From: Zancudomyces culisetae
Lineage: Eukaryota > Kickxellomycota > Harpellomycetes > Harpellales > Legeriomycetaceae
DNA length: 42,225 bases
Direction of reading: 5' to 3'
Assembly: GCA_001969505.1 (NCBI GenBank)
Contig: LSSK01000477.1
Span: 1-42,225, forward strand
A program made the position numbers and the translations under genes. Of this stretch, positions 11,527 to 23,519 are shown one piece after another (within the stretch, counting starts at the first letter, position 1; each line of letters begins with the position of its first letter). The notes below the pieces were generated by a model. It had not been told where the DNA came from, did not search any database, and was given only the letters and a program-made list of their open reading frames with translations.

Positions 11527-14030
11527 CTATTCCTTTTTGGCTATCAACCCAGATAACATATCAAAGCTGTTCCCATCTGGTTGCAAACTATACATGGTGT
11601 AAGGGTATGAGACTGACTGAGCCTTCAAGAAGCCTTGATTTGTATCAATTCCAATAATTTTTGCATCAACATAATCATAGCTTTTCAGTTTAACAATTTG
11701 GTCTCTATTTTTTTAGTTTTTAGTTTTTAGTTTTTAGTTTTTAGCTTTTAAAGCAACACCCACTACGTATATAATTACAGACACTAAGTCAAGGTGTATA
11801 CAAAAGCCCATACAAAACCATTAAAAACTTACGTATGGAGCCAACGGCTGTAATACAATTTTTCAAAGCTGGAAAACCCGGATACCAAAAATGTGTAATA
11901 CATTTTCTCAAACTTGCTCAAGATGTCTGCTAATGCCTGTTCTAGCGACAAGTATTTAAGTTTTCTATTGTGCAACTCGTTGTACCTTGTGATTAGGTTG
12001 TTGATTGAAGTGAGAGGTTGGGAATTGTTGATATTGACTCCAGTTCCTAATTATTGAGTATATGTAATGTAAATATTAGTTGTTCATCAAAAATTAGTCA
12101 ACTTTACTGCCCATATACCAGTAAACCTTGACAGTGAAATAAACACAACTAAAAAAAAAAGAATTTGATAAAGTTAAACGTACCAATAACGATAGAGAAT
12201 GTTCCGTTTTCAAATGATGAATTCACCAGAGAACCGCCAAACTTCTCGGGTCTTTTACTATTTGTGTGATCCAGCGCATGAGTGCATATATACAGATCAT
12301 TAGGCCATTTTATATGCAAGGGTAGATCCTATAAGGAGTTCATTAAAAATTCCACACATTATTGCAAACAAGTCATTATATTCGTTACGCATTTCCAATA
12401 AAATAATAAAAAAGTACCTGATAGCCTGGTTTAGAGCGCACAGCTTCCACAACAGCCAGTGTCATCAAGTACTGAAGCATAACTGCTGGCGCTGTACTTG
12501 ATTGTGGGTGCTTGAAGAGAATGGAAAATTGAAGGCATCCAGGTGGAGAAACCCACATATTTTTACCTCTTCCTCTTCCACTGGTTTGCGTAAATGCTAT
12601 GTTGACAGTAGGATTGGGCAACGCAGCTTGTATTTTTATATTTCTAACGACATAATTAAATCGTATCAGTATAAATCCTCTTTATATTTACATCTTGCTT
12701 AAAAAGACTTAGAAAAAGTAAAGAAAGTATCTTACTTTTCCAGAAATGTTTGAGTTGAAGTCGTGATGTCCGTGTATATTACCCAGCTACCAAAGTGTGT
12801 AGTTTTGTTCATGTTCATATGATTTTTAAACAAGGACAAATCAAATTTTAGTTTTTTATGGTCCAGTGATGAGGTTCCATAGTTACAAAAGTATAGCTCT
12901 ATAGGACGTTTATCACCGCGAGCGTCTTGGGAGTCCAAGTTTTGGTCTTGATTTTCGGGTCTCGCTTGTTGTTCTTTTGCTTCCAACTGCTCTAAAATAT
13001 CGAATTTAATATTATCGAAGCTGTCCCTGATCAAGCCATTCGAAGAGAGTGATCGCATTTTATATGTAAAGTTGGCTACTTCAGTAACAGAGACGTTTTT
13101 TATTGGCACTATATATGAAGGCGTTATCGCCAGATCATTTTCGATTTTTACTGGTTTAGTACCATCAGGCAACCAGCTTTCCTGCAAACCGAGATGGTAG
13201 AAAATCAAATCTAAAAGCTTCAGCCTATCCTGCTGACTTTTTTTTAAATCGTGCAAGACATGTTCAGGTAGAGAGTGTCTGTGTATGGAGAAGGCACTGT
13301 ATGAAACTTCAAAGTGTACTCCGGACAAGAGTGCTAACCCTTTTCCCACACGGCAGAGTATCATTGATGGCGCATTTTCAACTACCTTATCTCGATTGTA
13401 TGGGTCAAATACATCGTTTGGATACCATGCCAACACCTGAACTTCATTTCGAGTCCCGCCAGTAACATCATATTTAGTATCTCCTGCACCGACAAAATAT
13501 CCTCCACCATTATAATATAAGAACGGGCTCTTGAGTGATTCAATATATTCCTTAGAGGCAAGATTCGGTGTTAGGACCTCAGTATTTAACCGCATCTTAA
13601 CCGCTCTGGCACCTACCTCGCTGTTATATCTAAACCCTGGATATGCTGCGCCTCTACATTCTCCCGGAAAAAACTTGAGTGGTCGATCACCAATCACCTC
13701 GAGCTCACTATTAGGCTCAAATACACAGGTAGAACTGAAATAATATGCTCCCGCGCAGATTCCGAGAACTTTTCCCCCTTGCTCGACATATTGTTTAATT
13801 TTGTTGTTAGCCAAGCCTCCTAGATGTTTGAGATATTCTAGATCCTGCCCCCCAGGGATAGCCAATAATGCAGTCGAGTCTTCCCATGGCTCATTCGCGA
13901 GTTGGATGGAATCAACGACCAAAAGCGCATACCTATTTCTATATTTCTGTTTGAACATGTCGACAGTTTGAGACAATGATAGGTTACTAATCCCGTGGTT
14001 GCCGTAGACAAGGATGTTAATTTTTCCCAT
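11527..14030 (-). CDS. BPL1: Biotin-[protein] ligase (holocarboxylase synthetase)
   Basis: Five exons on the minus strand: 14030-12736, 12643-12418, 12328-12184, 12046-11833 and 11704-11527. They give 685 residues, almost the yeast Bpl1 length. All four joins keep phase and rebuild conserved blocks. The N-terminal half (residues 1-230) is the glutamine-amidotransferase-like domain of eukaryotic ligases, with GGKVLGICAG and Cys92 in the nucleophile-elbow position. The catalytic domain has TSGRGRGKN (residues 452-460), which binds biotinyl-AMP, and KWPND (514-518). The rebuilt VIGTGVNINN block and a C-terminal cap ending LQPDGNSFDMLSGLIAKKE complete it. The enzyme uses ATP to attach biotin to carboxylases such as acetyl-CoA and pyruvate carboxylase, mainly in the cytosol. 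The start at 14030 matches the short N-terminus of homologues. The gene is divergent from the ATPase gene at 14999. Confidence 0.97.
11710..11744 (-). repeat. Five tandem copies of a 7-base unit next to a 3' splice site
   Basis: Read on the minus strand, five copies of CTAAAAA lie in the last intron of the biotin ligase gene (11705-11832), beginning 5 bases upstream of the acceptor. The unit resembles the CTAA core of a branch site. Confidence 0.85.
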
Positions 14031-14998
14031 CGCGGTCTTTAGGGCCTCGGTGCTAATTTCAGGTATATCTTGTTAGTTGAAAACTTTGATGAGGTATGGA
14101 ATTTTAATGTGAAACAAAGAACCGCTTGAATAACCATAAAGAAAGGAAAAGAAAGGATCAAATAAAAAGCACCAACTTCTTACCTTTTCGCCATTTTTTT
14201 TTGCTTGTTGCTTACCCTTTGGGATGAAATGTGTGATTGAAAAAGAGAAAAGATATATCGGCGTTTTTTTCTAGAAACTTGATTTATAAATGTATTATGA
14301 TTACATAAAATTTTCAGCAAGGACTGATGAAATCAGAAGCAAAAATGCCGAATGGTGCTGGTATTGGAAACCCCGGAGTGAATGCAATTCATTTCAAGCA
14401 GAGTTGCAAGATAATCCAGATATAGTTCTTTTCCTTCTGGTTGCTTTTGTAGTTCAAATACACCCTTTATCAGGAAGATAAAAAGTACTTCAAATGCTTT
14501 TAAGAAAATGGGGGGAGGGGGGGGCTTTTTTTAGTAGATACAAGGGAGTTTAGGGACAAGCAATGATATTTGTTTTATAGCTATTGCTTGGAAACCCCCA
14601 TATGCTTCAAATTAAAGTATCTGAAATCTGGAAAAGCTCAGGAAACAATTTGCTTGGCAGCACTATGAAAACTAGTCAGGACCCTAGAAGAACGAAGTTT
14701 TATTCGCGGGCGAAAATTGTGGTAGCCCTAAATTAACTAACACCATTATTAAAATTATACTACAAACAATAATGGTATTTTTCATTGCTTTGGACGTCAT
14801 TTTTAGCAATAAAGGTAGGGTTTTTGGTGCAAATTCAAAGAAACAAAACTTTATCGTCAGCTCTCAATAGCTACACTTTTAGCAGAAAGTTAGCACATTT
14901 ATCAACAGTTGGGCTTTGGACTTCCTAAGCTACAGGAATCCTTCCCTTACAACTCACCCGAGAATTCAAGAACAGTACAGATTACAGAACACCCAGAA
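14031..14998. other. Divergent promoter region between BPL1 and the sacsin-like ATPase
   Basis: About 970 bases between two divergent start codons, with no supportable coding sequence. It includes a G-rich run (14510-14524) and should contain both promoters. No clear TATA box stands out for either gene. Confidence 0.55.
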
Positions 14999-17900
14999 AT
15001 GAATGCCTCAAATTTGAATAAATTTCGAGAGCAGGTTCTTGCTGATGATACCCTTGAAGAAAAGGTAAAGTGGCCGTTATCTCGAAATATAAACAATTAG
15101 TCTGTTTTAATCTATTCATTTTTGGAAACAATCATAACAAAAAGAAGATTGTATGTAGACAAAATAAGCAATATATGAACAGGGCTTAACACTAGAATCT
15201 TTTTATTTGGTTTAGGTTGAGGTCAACCAGAGACATTTGATAGATAAAATACTTGCAAGGTTAGTTTTTGAGGCTCCAAATAGTTCTAGTGGTGCAGATT
15301 TCGCCACTATGTCGTTTGTAGTTGAATATATGTATATGTACGCAGTGGATACTTACTTTACAAATGTTATTAATCAACTTGAAAAAAAAAATAATTATAG
15401 ATATTCAGCAGAGTTTACCATATATCGTGAGTTGTTACAAAACGCTAACGATGCGGAAGCCTCAGAGGTAAAGATAATATTCCATACTAAGAACAATGGA
15501 GAAGACAGTATATCTGAATATAGCGACGCAGAAGAGGTAATAGATACTGCAGTGGATGAAACTCAGGATCAGGGGCCGGAGGTGATGGGTCTTGAGGGAA
15601 TTTACAAGACCGCTGCCGAGAAAAAGACCAAACTAAATGAACAGTATATTTCGGTTTCTGTTTGCAACAATGGTCGATCGTTCAGTAGTGAGGATTGGAA
15701 ACGGTTAAAAAAGATTGCTGAGGGGAATCCAGATGAACAAAAGGTAAAATAACGTATAATATTCTATACAAACTACAAACCTGCGCGAAAAAGTACTCAG
15801 TAACACGTATCTAATATAAATGTGATTTTGGATTAATAGATAGGGTTCTTTGGAGTTGGATTTTATAGTCTTTTTTCAATATGTGAGGAACCGTTTGTGA
15901 TTTCTGGCGAAGATTGTATGGCGTTTTATTGGAAAGGTGATCAACTATACACAAAGAAGGGGAAAATGGATGAAAATACAAAGGACAAGGATTGGACATG
16001 GTTTTTGATGCAGCTGAGAGAGGAGGATAAGGTAGTACCAGACGTGAAAGAGTTTGGCAGGTTCTTGGCTACAGCAATAGCATTTACAAGATTTTTGAAG
16101 ACAGTGAAAGTGTACATCGACGATTCAGAGATATTTAGAATAAACAAAACGGAGGTAAGGGTAGAGACCCAGGGGCTATCGATAGAAACGGGGTTATTTG
16201 GAATTAAGCGGGGAAAGTATAAGCTTGAATCGCCACGGAATATTTTCGGAATTAGTAGGATTGAGAAGAGGGAGGTAGAAATACAGTGCCAGTATGTAGA
16301 AATCAAAGTTGAGGAACGATTTGTGGAGGAAATAGGGAAAATGGTGGGAGGAATGATACGAGGTGGGCTGGAAGGAGCAGCATTAAGCAGAGGAACTTCT
16401 TACTTTGAAAAAAAAATAACAAACTTTTTTTCAGGATGGTCAAGTATGTTTAAAAAGGAGGCAGAGAGCGTGCACGAAGAGCGTGCCGAAAGCCAACAGT
16501 TAAGGACCGGCATGGGTAATGACGAAGTAAAAGATACCAAAACAAGTACAGGCGCAAGCGCAAATAACGCTGACAAGAATGGTGGTCAAAAGTTTGAGTA
16601 TGTGTGCAAGGAAGAAAAAATACGGCTGAAAATAGCAGAGGTTTATATTAACGTAAACGTGGATAAAAAAATGGAGGAACAAATGGAAAGGTCAACTAAG
16701 AAAAAGCCTCCAAAGACAACCACAATGAGTATTATATGGACGGGGCATAAAGAGCGGAAGGAAGCAGAGCTGCAGGTCAAAAATACCGGTTCTGAAAGCA
16801 AAAAGCAGAGCAACCTGGAGGTATTGGGGCAGCTAGAAGCATATCCGCAACAGGGGAGTGTGTTTATTGGATTTGCAACACACCAGACTACAGGGTGTAG
16901 CGCACACATGGCGGCAGCACTTATTCCCACGGTGGAGCGAGAATCGATTGATTTCGTAGACCCAGCATTGGCTCAATGGAATCAGGAACTTATTACGATA
17001 TTTGGTATTTCGATGCGTATTCTTTACGATGCAGAGATAGAGTCGTTTTCAGGATATTTTGATAAAGCTGGAGATAATAAAAGCATTGGGGATATGCTTA
17101 GGGACGAGGAGAGCATGGAGATTTTCAGATCGAGCGCACAGGCAATGAGGTTCTTTACGCCACAGCACTCGGTGCCCAGCACAATACCAGGACAGCTTTT
17201 GCGGCATGTATTTTTTATGTGCACTAAGGAGCCCATAACAATATTAACGACGGCTGGGCCACTACCAGCACCAAAAGCTCGGCTTTATGTGCCATTTAGA
17301 GGGCAGCGATCGGCGAGCGAAATGCGCAAGGAATGGATAGGAAAAGCTACAGATCATCCGATGTTGTTGGATACTCTTTCACGACTTCCGCTGGTCACGC
17401 CAGAAAACTATGAAGACGGAACAGAAATGTTGAGTATGCTTATTGAGGCTGGACAAATCGTGCCTCTGGAAATTAGCGATGTCATTTTAGAATTGCGACG
17501 AAGAGAGGCATTGGATTGTAAGCAAGTTACTGGTATTTTACAGTGGATGTTAACGCAGAGTGGTGCCAGTAGATCTGAACGAAGGTCTTTAGTTGATAAT
17601 ATCAGAGTAAAAGTTAACGCATACGACTATGGGCATAAAAAAACAGGAATGAGGAAAGCCACACAAACCACAACTGAGAGTGTTGATGATACGTGTGTTG
17701 AGTGGCCAACGTTTGTAATTAGACTGGGGCATATGCACTACTTTTATAATAGTAAACATATGCCTGTGTTTGATATCCCTGAGCTAAGCAGCCTTGGAGC
17801 AGAAACTGTAAAGCGAGTGATTGGCAGACCACAGAGCGAGCTGCCAGTACCAGAAGAAACATTACCGCTAGCAATTTCAAACAACTTTACAAATTCTAAA

Positions 17901-20900
17901 TTAGAGGAAATATTTGAGGGGCACTGGAATGGAGTGCGAAATGGTATTGAAGAACTTCCCGTTTCCAAGTGGTTAAAGCACATTGTTTTGAACAGCAAGG
18001 TGATGTATGGACTTACACAGAGCGCTGGATCGGGACCACAGAGTTATCCAACAGCATTTCAGATTTTAGCTACGTTGTCAAAGAATTGGACACGAGTTGG
18101 CTCTGAGCAGAAAGCCGTTATCATATCGATGCTGGATCGAGTACCAATAATTCCTACAGTTAATGGACTAAAACCACCGCAAGAGGCATACTTTCCATCA
18201 GCGAACCTATTCTCAGATGTGGCTATTATAACATCACAAGTAACCAATGGAATCAAGGAGCAGCTACTTCGAGAATTGGGCGTAAAAAAGCATGTAGAGT
18301 TACAGCAAATTTTTGATCGTTTGGAAACCGACTTAAAGTGGGATTATGTACAATTGATCAAATATTTGACGGGAATCTATAAAAATCTGAGCCACACAGA
18401 AATTGTGAAGCTTAAAACTGCACATATATTTCCAGGTGCATTGCTGCAAGAAGGATCAACATCGGGCCAACCTACTGTCCGGAACTACTGTGCCAACAAG
18501 CTGCTGTTTCCGAACGAAAAGCTTGCAAAATTGGGATTCGTGGTTCTCCACTGGGATCCGCCATACAAGAATCTTGAATATACTAGTGAATGGGACTTTA
18601 TGTCTTCTTTGGGAATGATGAAGCATCCTGAACAGTTGAGTTTGTTACAGATAGCTGCCTCTGCTCCAATTGTCACAAGTGTAGTTGACAATATTAAGGA
18701 CAGTTTCATAATTGAAACGACCTTGTTTGATAGGGAAATAGACGTTGACAGCACAAACAAGCGAGTATTGGCGCTGAGTTATCTTTTAGATAACTTTGAT
18801 TCAGTAGAAGAAAAGTATTCAAAGGCCAAATACCACGAAATTGCGTTTTTGCCAGCAATAAACTGCAGGAAAGTGATGAATGAATCTCACGACGGTGGTT
18901 TTGTTTACAAATACTCGGTTCAACTAAAGTCGCCCGACCAGTGTTATAGCGACCCTGCCTGTGGTGTTTTTGGATACTCAGTGCTAGATAAGAAGTATCG
19001 TAGATATAGCGAACGATTAGGTGTTAAACGAGAGCCAAAGGCCAGAGAGTTGGCGAAAAAACTTTGCGAAACCAAACTGGATACGTTTGAAGAGGCACAG
19101 ATGGTATTTGGATACTTGTCTAGCAGGCTTTCTGATTTTTCAGATCATGAACTTAAAGTATTGAAAACCACGAAAATAGTTCCAATATTCAGTGGAGATA
19201 CAAATAAGGATAAAGAGTCTAATAAAATACAGTTGGCAAAGCACTACATATCACCAAACAGCTGTTATTTTAGTATCAAAAACGTAGAACTGGGAACAAC
19301 AAAATCAGGCCAGAAACAACTTTTCCAAACAATTGATTTTGGACAAAAGGCAAATTTATTCCTTAGAAGCTGTGGAGTTAAGGATGAACCAAACCCAGCT
19401 GACCTGGCGAACAAAATGATGGGAGATGAAAACACACAGGGAGACATTAGTGGGCCTAGAGGCTTTTTGGATGAGATTGGGGGTAGTTACGATGAATACT
19501 TTAGAATGATAAAATACTTGGCAGGATATAGTATGGAGCTTAAAGAAAACTATCCGCATTTGTGGAGACGGATGAGATCAGTTCCATGGTTGATATGTAC
19601 TCAGTATAAACATCAAAACCAACAAAAGGACTTGGGAAAAGAAAAAGAAAGTATCGAAGATGACCAATCAAGTACAAATAACCGCTTGGAATATGAGTTA
19701 GGATCAGTTAGCGATACAGTTTTGGTAGACGACACCTTTTTGGCACAACAGTTAAATCCAAAATGTTGTCCGAGAGACCCCGTGTTGGAACAGTTTTACG
19801 AAAAGCTTGGATGTTCTTGGCTTCGAAAGACCGTTCAAATCACAAACATTCCTACTGGTGATCCCGAAATCACCGAGGATTCGGAAAAATTGGAAACATT
19901 AATAAAGACTCGCGCCGCTTTACTGCTTTATGAGTTTAGTAAAGATAGAGTTACCAAACGAGGCGTGGACTGGCTGAGAAACTGCTTATCGGTTAGGCAG
20001 GTTGATAGAATCCAGTGCCAATATCTGTATAAAATATCTAAAACCAGATATACTAGCTACACTACAGCCTGCTGCAGCACGCTTTCTGTATCTTCAATGC
20101 CATCGTCTTCCTCATACTCTTCTTCAAATCGACAAGATAATAGAAACCGCTATACCAACTCAAACAATAACTCGAGTATATTCGGTTCGATTTATTCAGC
20201 ATATATCCAAGCGGTTAAAGACGATGTGTGTATACTAATTGCACCAATTTCAGCAAACTCTGCTCCCGTAGATACCAACAGTGATGGATTTTGGGATCCC
20301 TTTGATATTGGTTTGGCTATTGGAACTCTGACTCTCAAAACTTGTAAACTGAACGATGCGCTATTGATTTCCACCTTGCTCACATCGTCTCTGGAAAATT
20401 TACGGCGAAAAGGATTTCCTGTTGATCGATTGCTATATAGAAATACCAGTATTGAACCAGATTTAATTATTCACCCACCCAGCAAGCAAAACATTACTGA
20501 TTCTCGCCCGAACAAACCCATAAACCCACCTCCCACTTCTACTGGTACTATGCAGGCTGTTGACATAAAAAAGAGTGCTCAGGAGGCTGACCCAGTTTCT
20601 TCCCCACCTCCATATCGACCACCCGAATATGCTTCCAAAGGCGAGGTCGTCATTAGCTTACAAGCTCGTTTGGAAGCTAAATATCCAAGTCATACCAAGG
20701 AGCATTTAAAAAAAGTTGTAACACAAGTCACTAATAAGTATAAGGATGAGAAGCAATTGAGCAATGGCTCCGTTGATTTTGAAGATTTGGTACGCCAGTG
20801 CGAACAAATAATAAATACAGAACAACAACCACGCCAAAAGCCTGCTAATAACCCTTTGTCGACCCTATTGAATACTGCCGGCTTGCAACGTACTTTGAAC

Positions 20901-21773
20901 GAAGCTGTAAAATCTACTCCTGCGATTTCTGGTATTGATGGGAAAACTATGGTAAAACATCAAAATTCTAGAGATGTTGGTATCCACTCAAATCCCTCTG
21001 CTTCTGGCAGTAGCGGTGGCAATGGCAGCGGCAGCGGGTTTGATTCAAAATTGCTTAGAAATAGCCTTTCCAAACTATTTGGAGCAAATTTTGATAACAA
21101 TACCAATCGTGGCCGTGCCTCTTCTTTAAATAAGCCCAATACTCCACCGATTAGTACTGAATTGCCATCTGAATTTCCTCTCAATCCTCCTCAACAACAA
21201 CAAAAACAACAAACTTATTCCTCGGCAATGGATAAACGTTATGATAATCTCGGCAACAACAACAACAACAACGGTTTGCTTCTTCCTTCCCAAGTAACTC
21301 CAGAGAATTTGGAAGCCAACTTTGGCTGTAGCCCATTAAGTTCTCAAACTCTAAAATACTACAGCCAAGTTAATGGACTAGATGTTTATCTTGACTCCAC
21401 AGCCTCAACTTCAAACACCACCCCTCCAATTTCACAACAAAATCTTGCCAACTTGCCAAAATTCTCCAAGCTTTTGATTCTCTTGGCCGATAAAGTCTTT
21501 GGAATGCAGGATAAAACAACAATGCACATATTCATAGCTGAAGATGCAAACGTAATTGCGTTTAATCGAGCAAGAGTGCTGTTCTTCAATCTCTCGTTTT
21601 ATACAAGACTTGGTCATGCATCCGATTCCAATAGACTCAGTGCCCTTTCTTTTTGGTTTGTAACTACCTGTCACGAATTAGCTCACCATTTTACTACTAA
21701 TCATGACCAGGTGCATGCATACTATTCCGAAAAGTTTGCTGAGTTGTATATGCCAAAGCTACTGGAGCTATAA
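14999..21773 (+). CDS. Sacsin-like GHKL ATPase with C-terminal HExxH motif (fungal DUF3684-type)
   Basis: Four exons, 14999-15064, 15216-15259, 15401-15743 and 15840-21773, encode 2128 residues. The small exons rebuild VNQRHLIDKILARYSAEFT followed by RELLQNANDA (residues 46-55), the N-box of the Hsp90/sacsin ATP-binding fold. NNG (126-128) and IGFFGVGF (152-159) supply the later ATP-site motifs. The first has Asn where the adenine-contacting Asp normally stands. AEGNPDEQKIG and the FYWKG segment fit the large fungal DUF3684 family as I remember it. The middle is long and weakly patterned, like sacsin repeats. A low-complexity stretch rich in Ser, Asn and Pro spans roughly residues 1570-1880. 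The last 33 residues start with HELAH (2096-2100) and contain further His and Glu, a zincin-like metal site. A chaperone or quality-control role is inferred only; proteolysis is untested. The ATG at 14999 gives a short lead into the domain. Confidence 0.88.
15260..15400 (+). other. In-frame, stop-free intron 2 of the sacsin-like ATPase gene
   Basis: The 141-base segment (donor GTTAGT, acceptor TATAG) is a multiple of three and has no stop in the coding frame. Removal joins ILA, a split Arg codon and YSAEFT, the order seen in the family; retention would add 47 residues just before the N-box. Confidence 0.85.
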
Positions 21774-21841
21774 TTTACTTGTTCGTAATGCATGGTTTTT
21801 TTATTTTTTTACTTTATATTACAGAACTTACTACCTCTCAA

Positions 21842-21847
21842 AATAAA
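21842..21847 (+). terminator. Probable polyadenylation signal of the sacsin-like ATPase gene
   Basis: AATAAA about 70 bases after the TAA stop, in an overlapping AAATAAAATAAAA context, within the 231-base gap between two convergent genes. Confidence 0.4.
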
Positions 21848-21954
21848 ATAAAAAGAACTTACCACTTCCTCTCCTACTCATGTATAAAACGGTAATATTT
21901 GTAATACACTTTTCTCTGGAGATGAAAGTGTTGAGAAAAGCTTTTTCTTTTTCT

Positions 21955-21960
21955 TTTATT
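21955..21960 (-). terminator. Probable polyadenylation signal of the four-module GPI protein
   Basis: TTTATT on the plus strand (AATAAA on the coding strand) lies 44 bases beyond the stop of the minus-strand gene, separate from the signal of the convergent neighbour. Confidence 0.4.
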
Positions 21961-22004
21961 TAGTTGGTAAAGTATAAATAGAGAAAAAAATACACAGGAA
22001 TAAT

Positions 22005-23519
22005 TTAACGAGTAAACCTCAGAAGAAATAAGAATACGAATACTAGGACAATCTGACTTGATAATATATTTCGGCTATGTGTCGATGCCGTACTACCCAG
22101 TAAATTGTTGCTGATTATCTTTACTTCTCTTGGCGTAATACACCCAACACTTGTACGATCATTTAGTAACGAACACTCAGTTCCACTACCACACTTCATC
22201 TTTGTCCAATTGTTATTCAAGCACTGATAATAAATGTCTTTTCCATCTGTAGAATTACCTTTCGCATTACCACCAAGGATTGAAGAATCATTAGCACATT
22301 TGAGTTTTCCTTCATCGTCACATGGTTCCAATGCCTCTGGTGCACCCAGTTTGGGATTATAACACACAGCAATTTCCTCAAACACCACACCATCGCTATT
22401 ACTGAACTCATTTCTCTTTTTGAGTGCGTTTGGATTGGCATTGCTCATTATACACTCGTTATCACCATCGCATGTCATACCAACCCACTCATTTTCAATA
22501 CATTTCAAAAAAATGTTTTTGTTTTGATCATTACACTTGCTCTCTCCATTGACTTTGCACTTTTCAACTTCTTTCTCTGCAACCTCCTTTTCTATACACT
22601 GAGCACGCCCTGTGGCCTTGTCCAATTTGCACACATTGGTTCCGCCACATTTACTTACTGTCCAGCCATCCTTATCACATTGCAAATAATTGTACTTGCT
22701 CACATAGTCACACCTGGTCTGACCCAATGTTGTACATGGCTTCTTTTGTGCCAGCTTTTCGCTTTTCTTTCTGTTCGCAATTTCTTGATAACTTAGACAT
22801 ACCGCCTCTCGCTCACTTTGAGTATAGCACACGGTGTCCATCTCGCAGTCCATCTGTGTCCAATAGCTACCAGTACACTTATAAAACCTACGTTCCGACT
22901 CTGTTGAGCAAACGGATTTCCCATCCTCAGTGCATGGTTTTTTATATTTGTTTGGATCCTCTATCTGTTCCGCTTTTTGTTCACCACTCTGTGTTACAAG
23001 ATTGCTATCACCGGCACTGATTATATCGGCGCTCTGACTTACTTCTTGAGCGGTTGACCCCACCTTTGGTGCAGTATCAGACAATCCATGAGCGTCAGAA
23101 TCTGCTACTTTTGTAGAGCTCATATTTTTATTGTCAGGATTTATATTTGTATTCATATTCGTATTGGAGTTTGTATCTACATCAGCATTCCTACTACCGA
23201 TAATAGTATTTGGTGCGCTGTTGTCTATGGGTGATGCAGCGACTGTATTTTTGCTGCTTGGTTCCTCTCCACGCTTGACTTTTAGATTGTATTTAAAGTT
23301 TCCTTCATGAATCTGCTTTTGAGTAAACGACCCAGCATTCGATTCATCTCTCCAAGAGCGGTAGTGATTGCTGGTTATTTTTTTGTAATCCACACAGTCC
23401 TTTGTATCTATAACATTGTTATTTATATCGTTTGCAGAGGTTCCATCGGCACCTATACTGGCAACCATTAATACTACTAAAGAACTTATTCCTTTGTAAT
23501 ATTTCATCTCTGTTTGCAC
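22005..23519 (-). CDS. GPI-anchored secreted protein with four CBM19-like six-cysteine modules
   Basis: A single uninterrupted frame of 504 residues. The second Met (residue 5, base 23507) gives a more typical signal peptide, MKYYKGISSLVVLMVASIGA, and may be the true start. Residues 30-190 are Ser/Asn/Asp-rich and probably extended. Four modules follow with cysteines at 196-241, 262-308, 321-386 and 400-460. All share C-x7-C-x10-C-x9-C-x5-C-x9/10-C, except that module 3 has 29 residues before its last Cys and module 4 has 24 between its second and third. Each has a conserved Trp two to six residues after its third Cys. The C-terminal hydrophobic segment (about 487-500) is consistent with a GPI signal, although it ends RFTR. 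It is a paralogue of the gene at 6641-8006. Chitin binding and wall location are inferred from resemblance to CBM19. Confidence 0.82.
   Translation of the reverse strand: MQTEMKYYKGISSLVVLMVASIGADGTSANDINNNVIDTKDCVDYKKITSNHYRSWRDESNAGSFTQKQIHEGNFKYNLKVKRGEEPSSKNTVAASPIDNSAPNTIIGSRNADVDTNSNTNMNTNINPDNKNMSSTKVADSDAHGLSDTAPKVGSTAQEVSQSADIISAGDSNLVTQSGEQKAEQIEDPNKYKKPCTEDGKSVCSTESERRFYKCTGSYWTQMDCEMDTVCYTQSEREAVCLSYQEIANRKKSEKLAQKKPCTTLGQTRCDYVSKYNYLQCDKDGWTVSKCGGTNVCKLDKATGRAQCIEKEVAEKEVEKCKVNGESKCNDQNKNIFLKCIENEWVGMTCDGDNECIMSNANPNALKKRNEFSNSDGVVFEEIAVCYNPKLGAPEALEPCDDEGKLKCANDSSILGGNAKGNSTDGKDIYYQCLNNNWTKMKCGSGTECSLLNDRTSVGCITPREVKIISNNLLGSTASTHSRNILSSQIVLVFVFLFLLRFTR

Noticed and set aside
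15216-15752. Reading 15237-15752 as one continuous exon
   Set aside because: The 47 codons between ILA and YSAEFT break the conserved lead into the ATP-binding N-box and are bounded by GT...TATAG splice sites.
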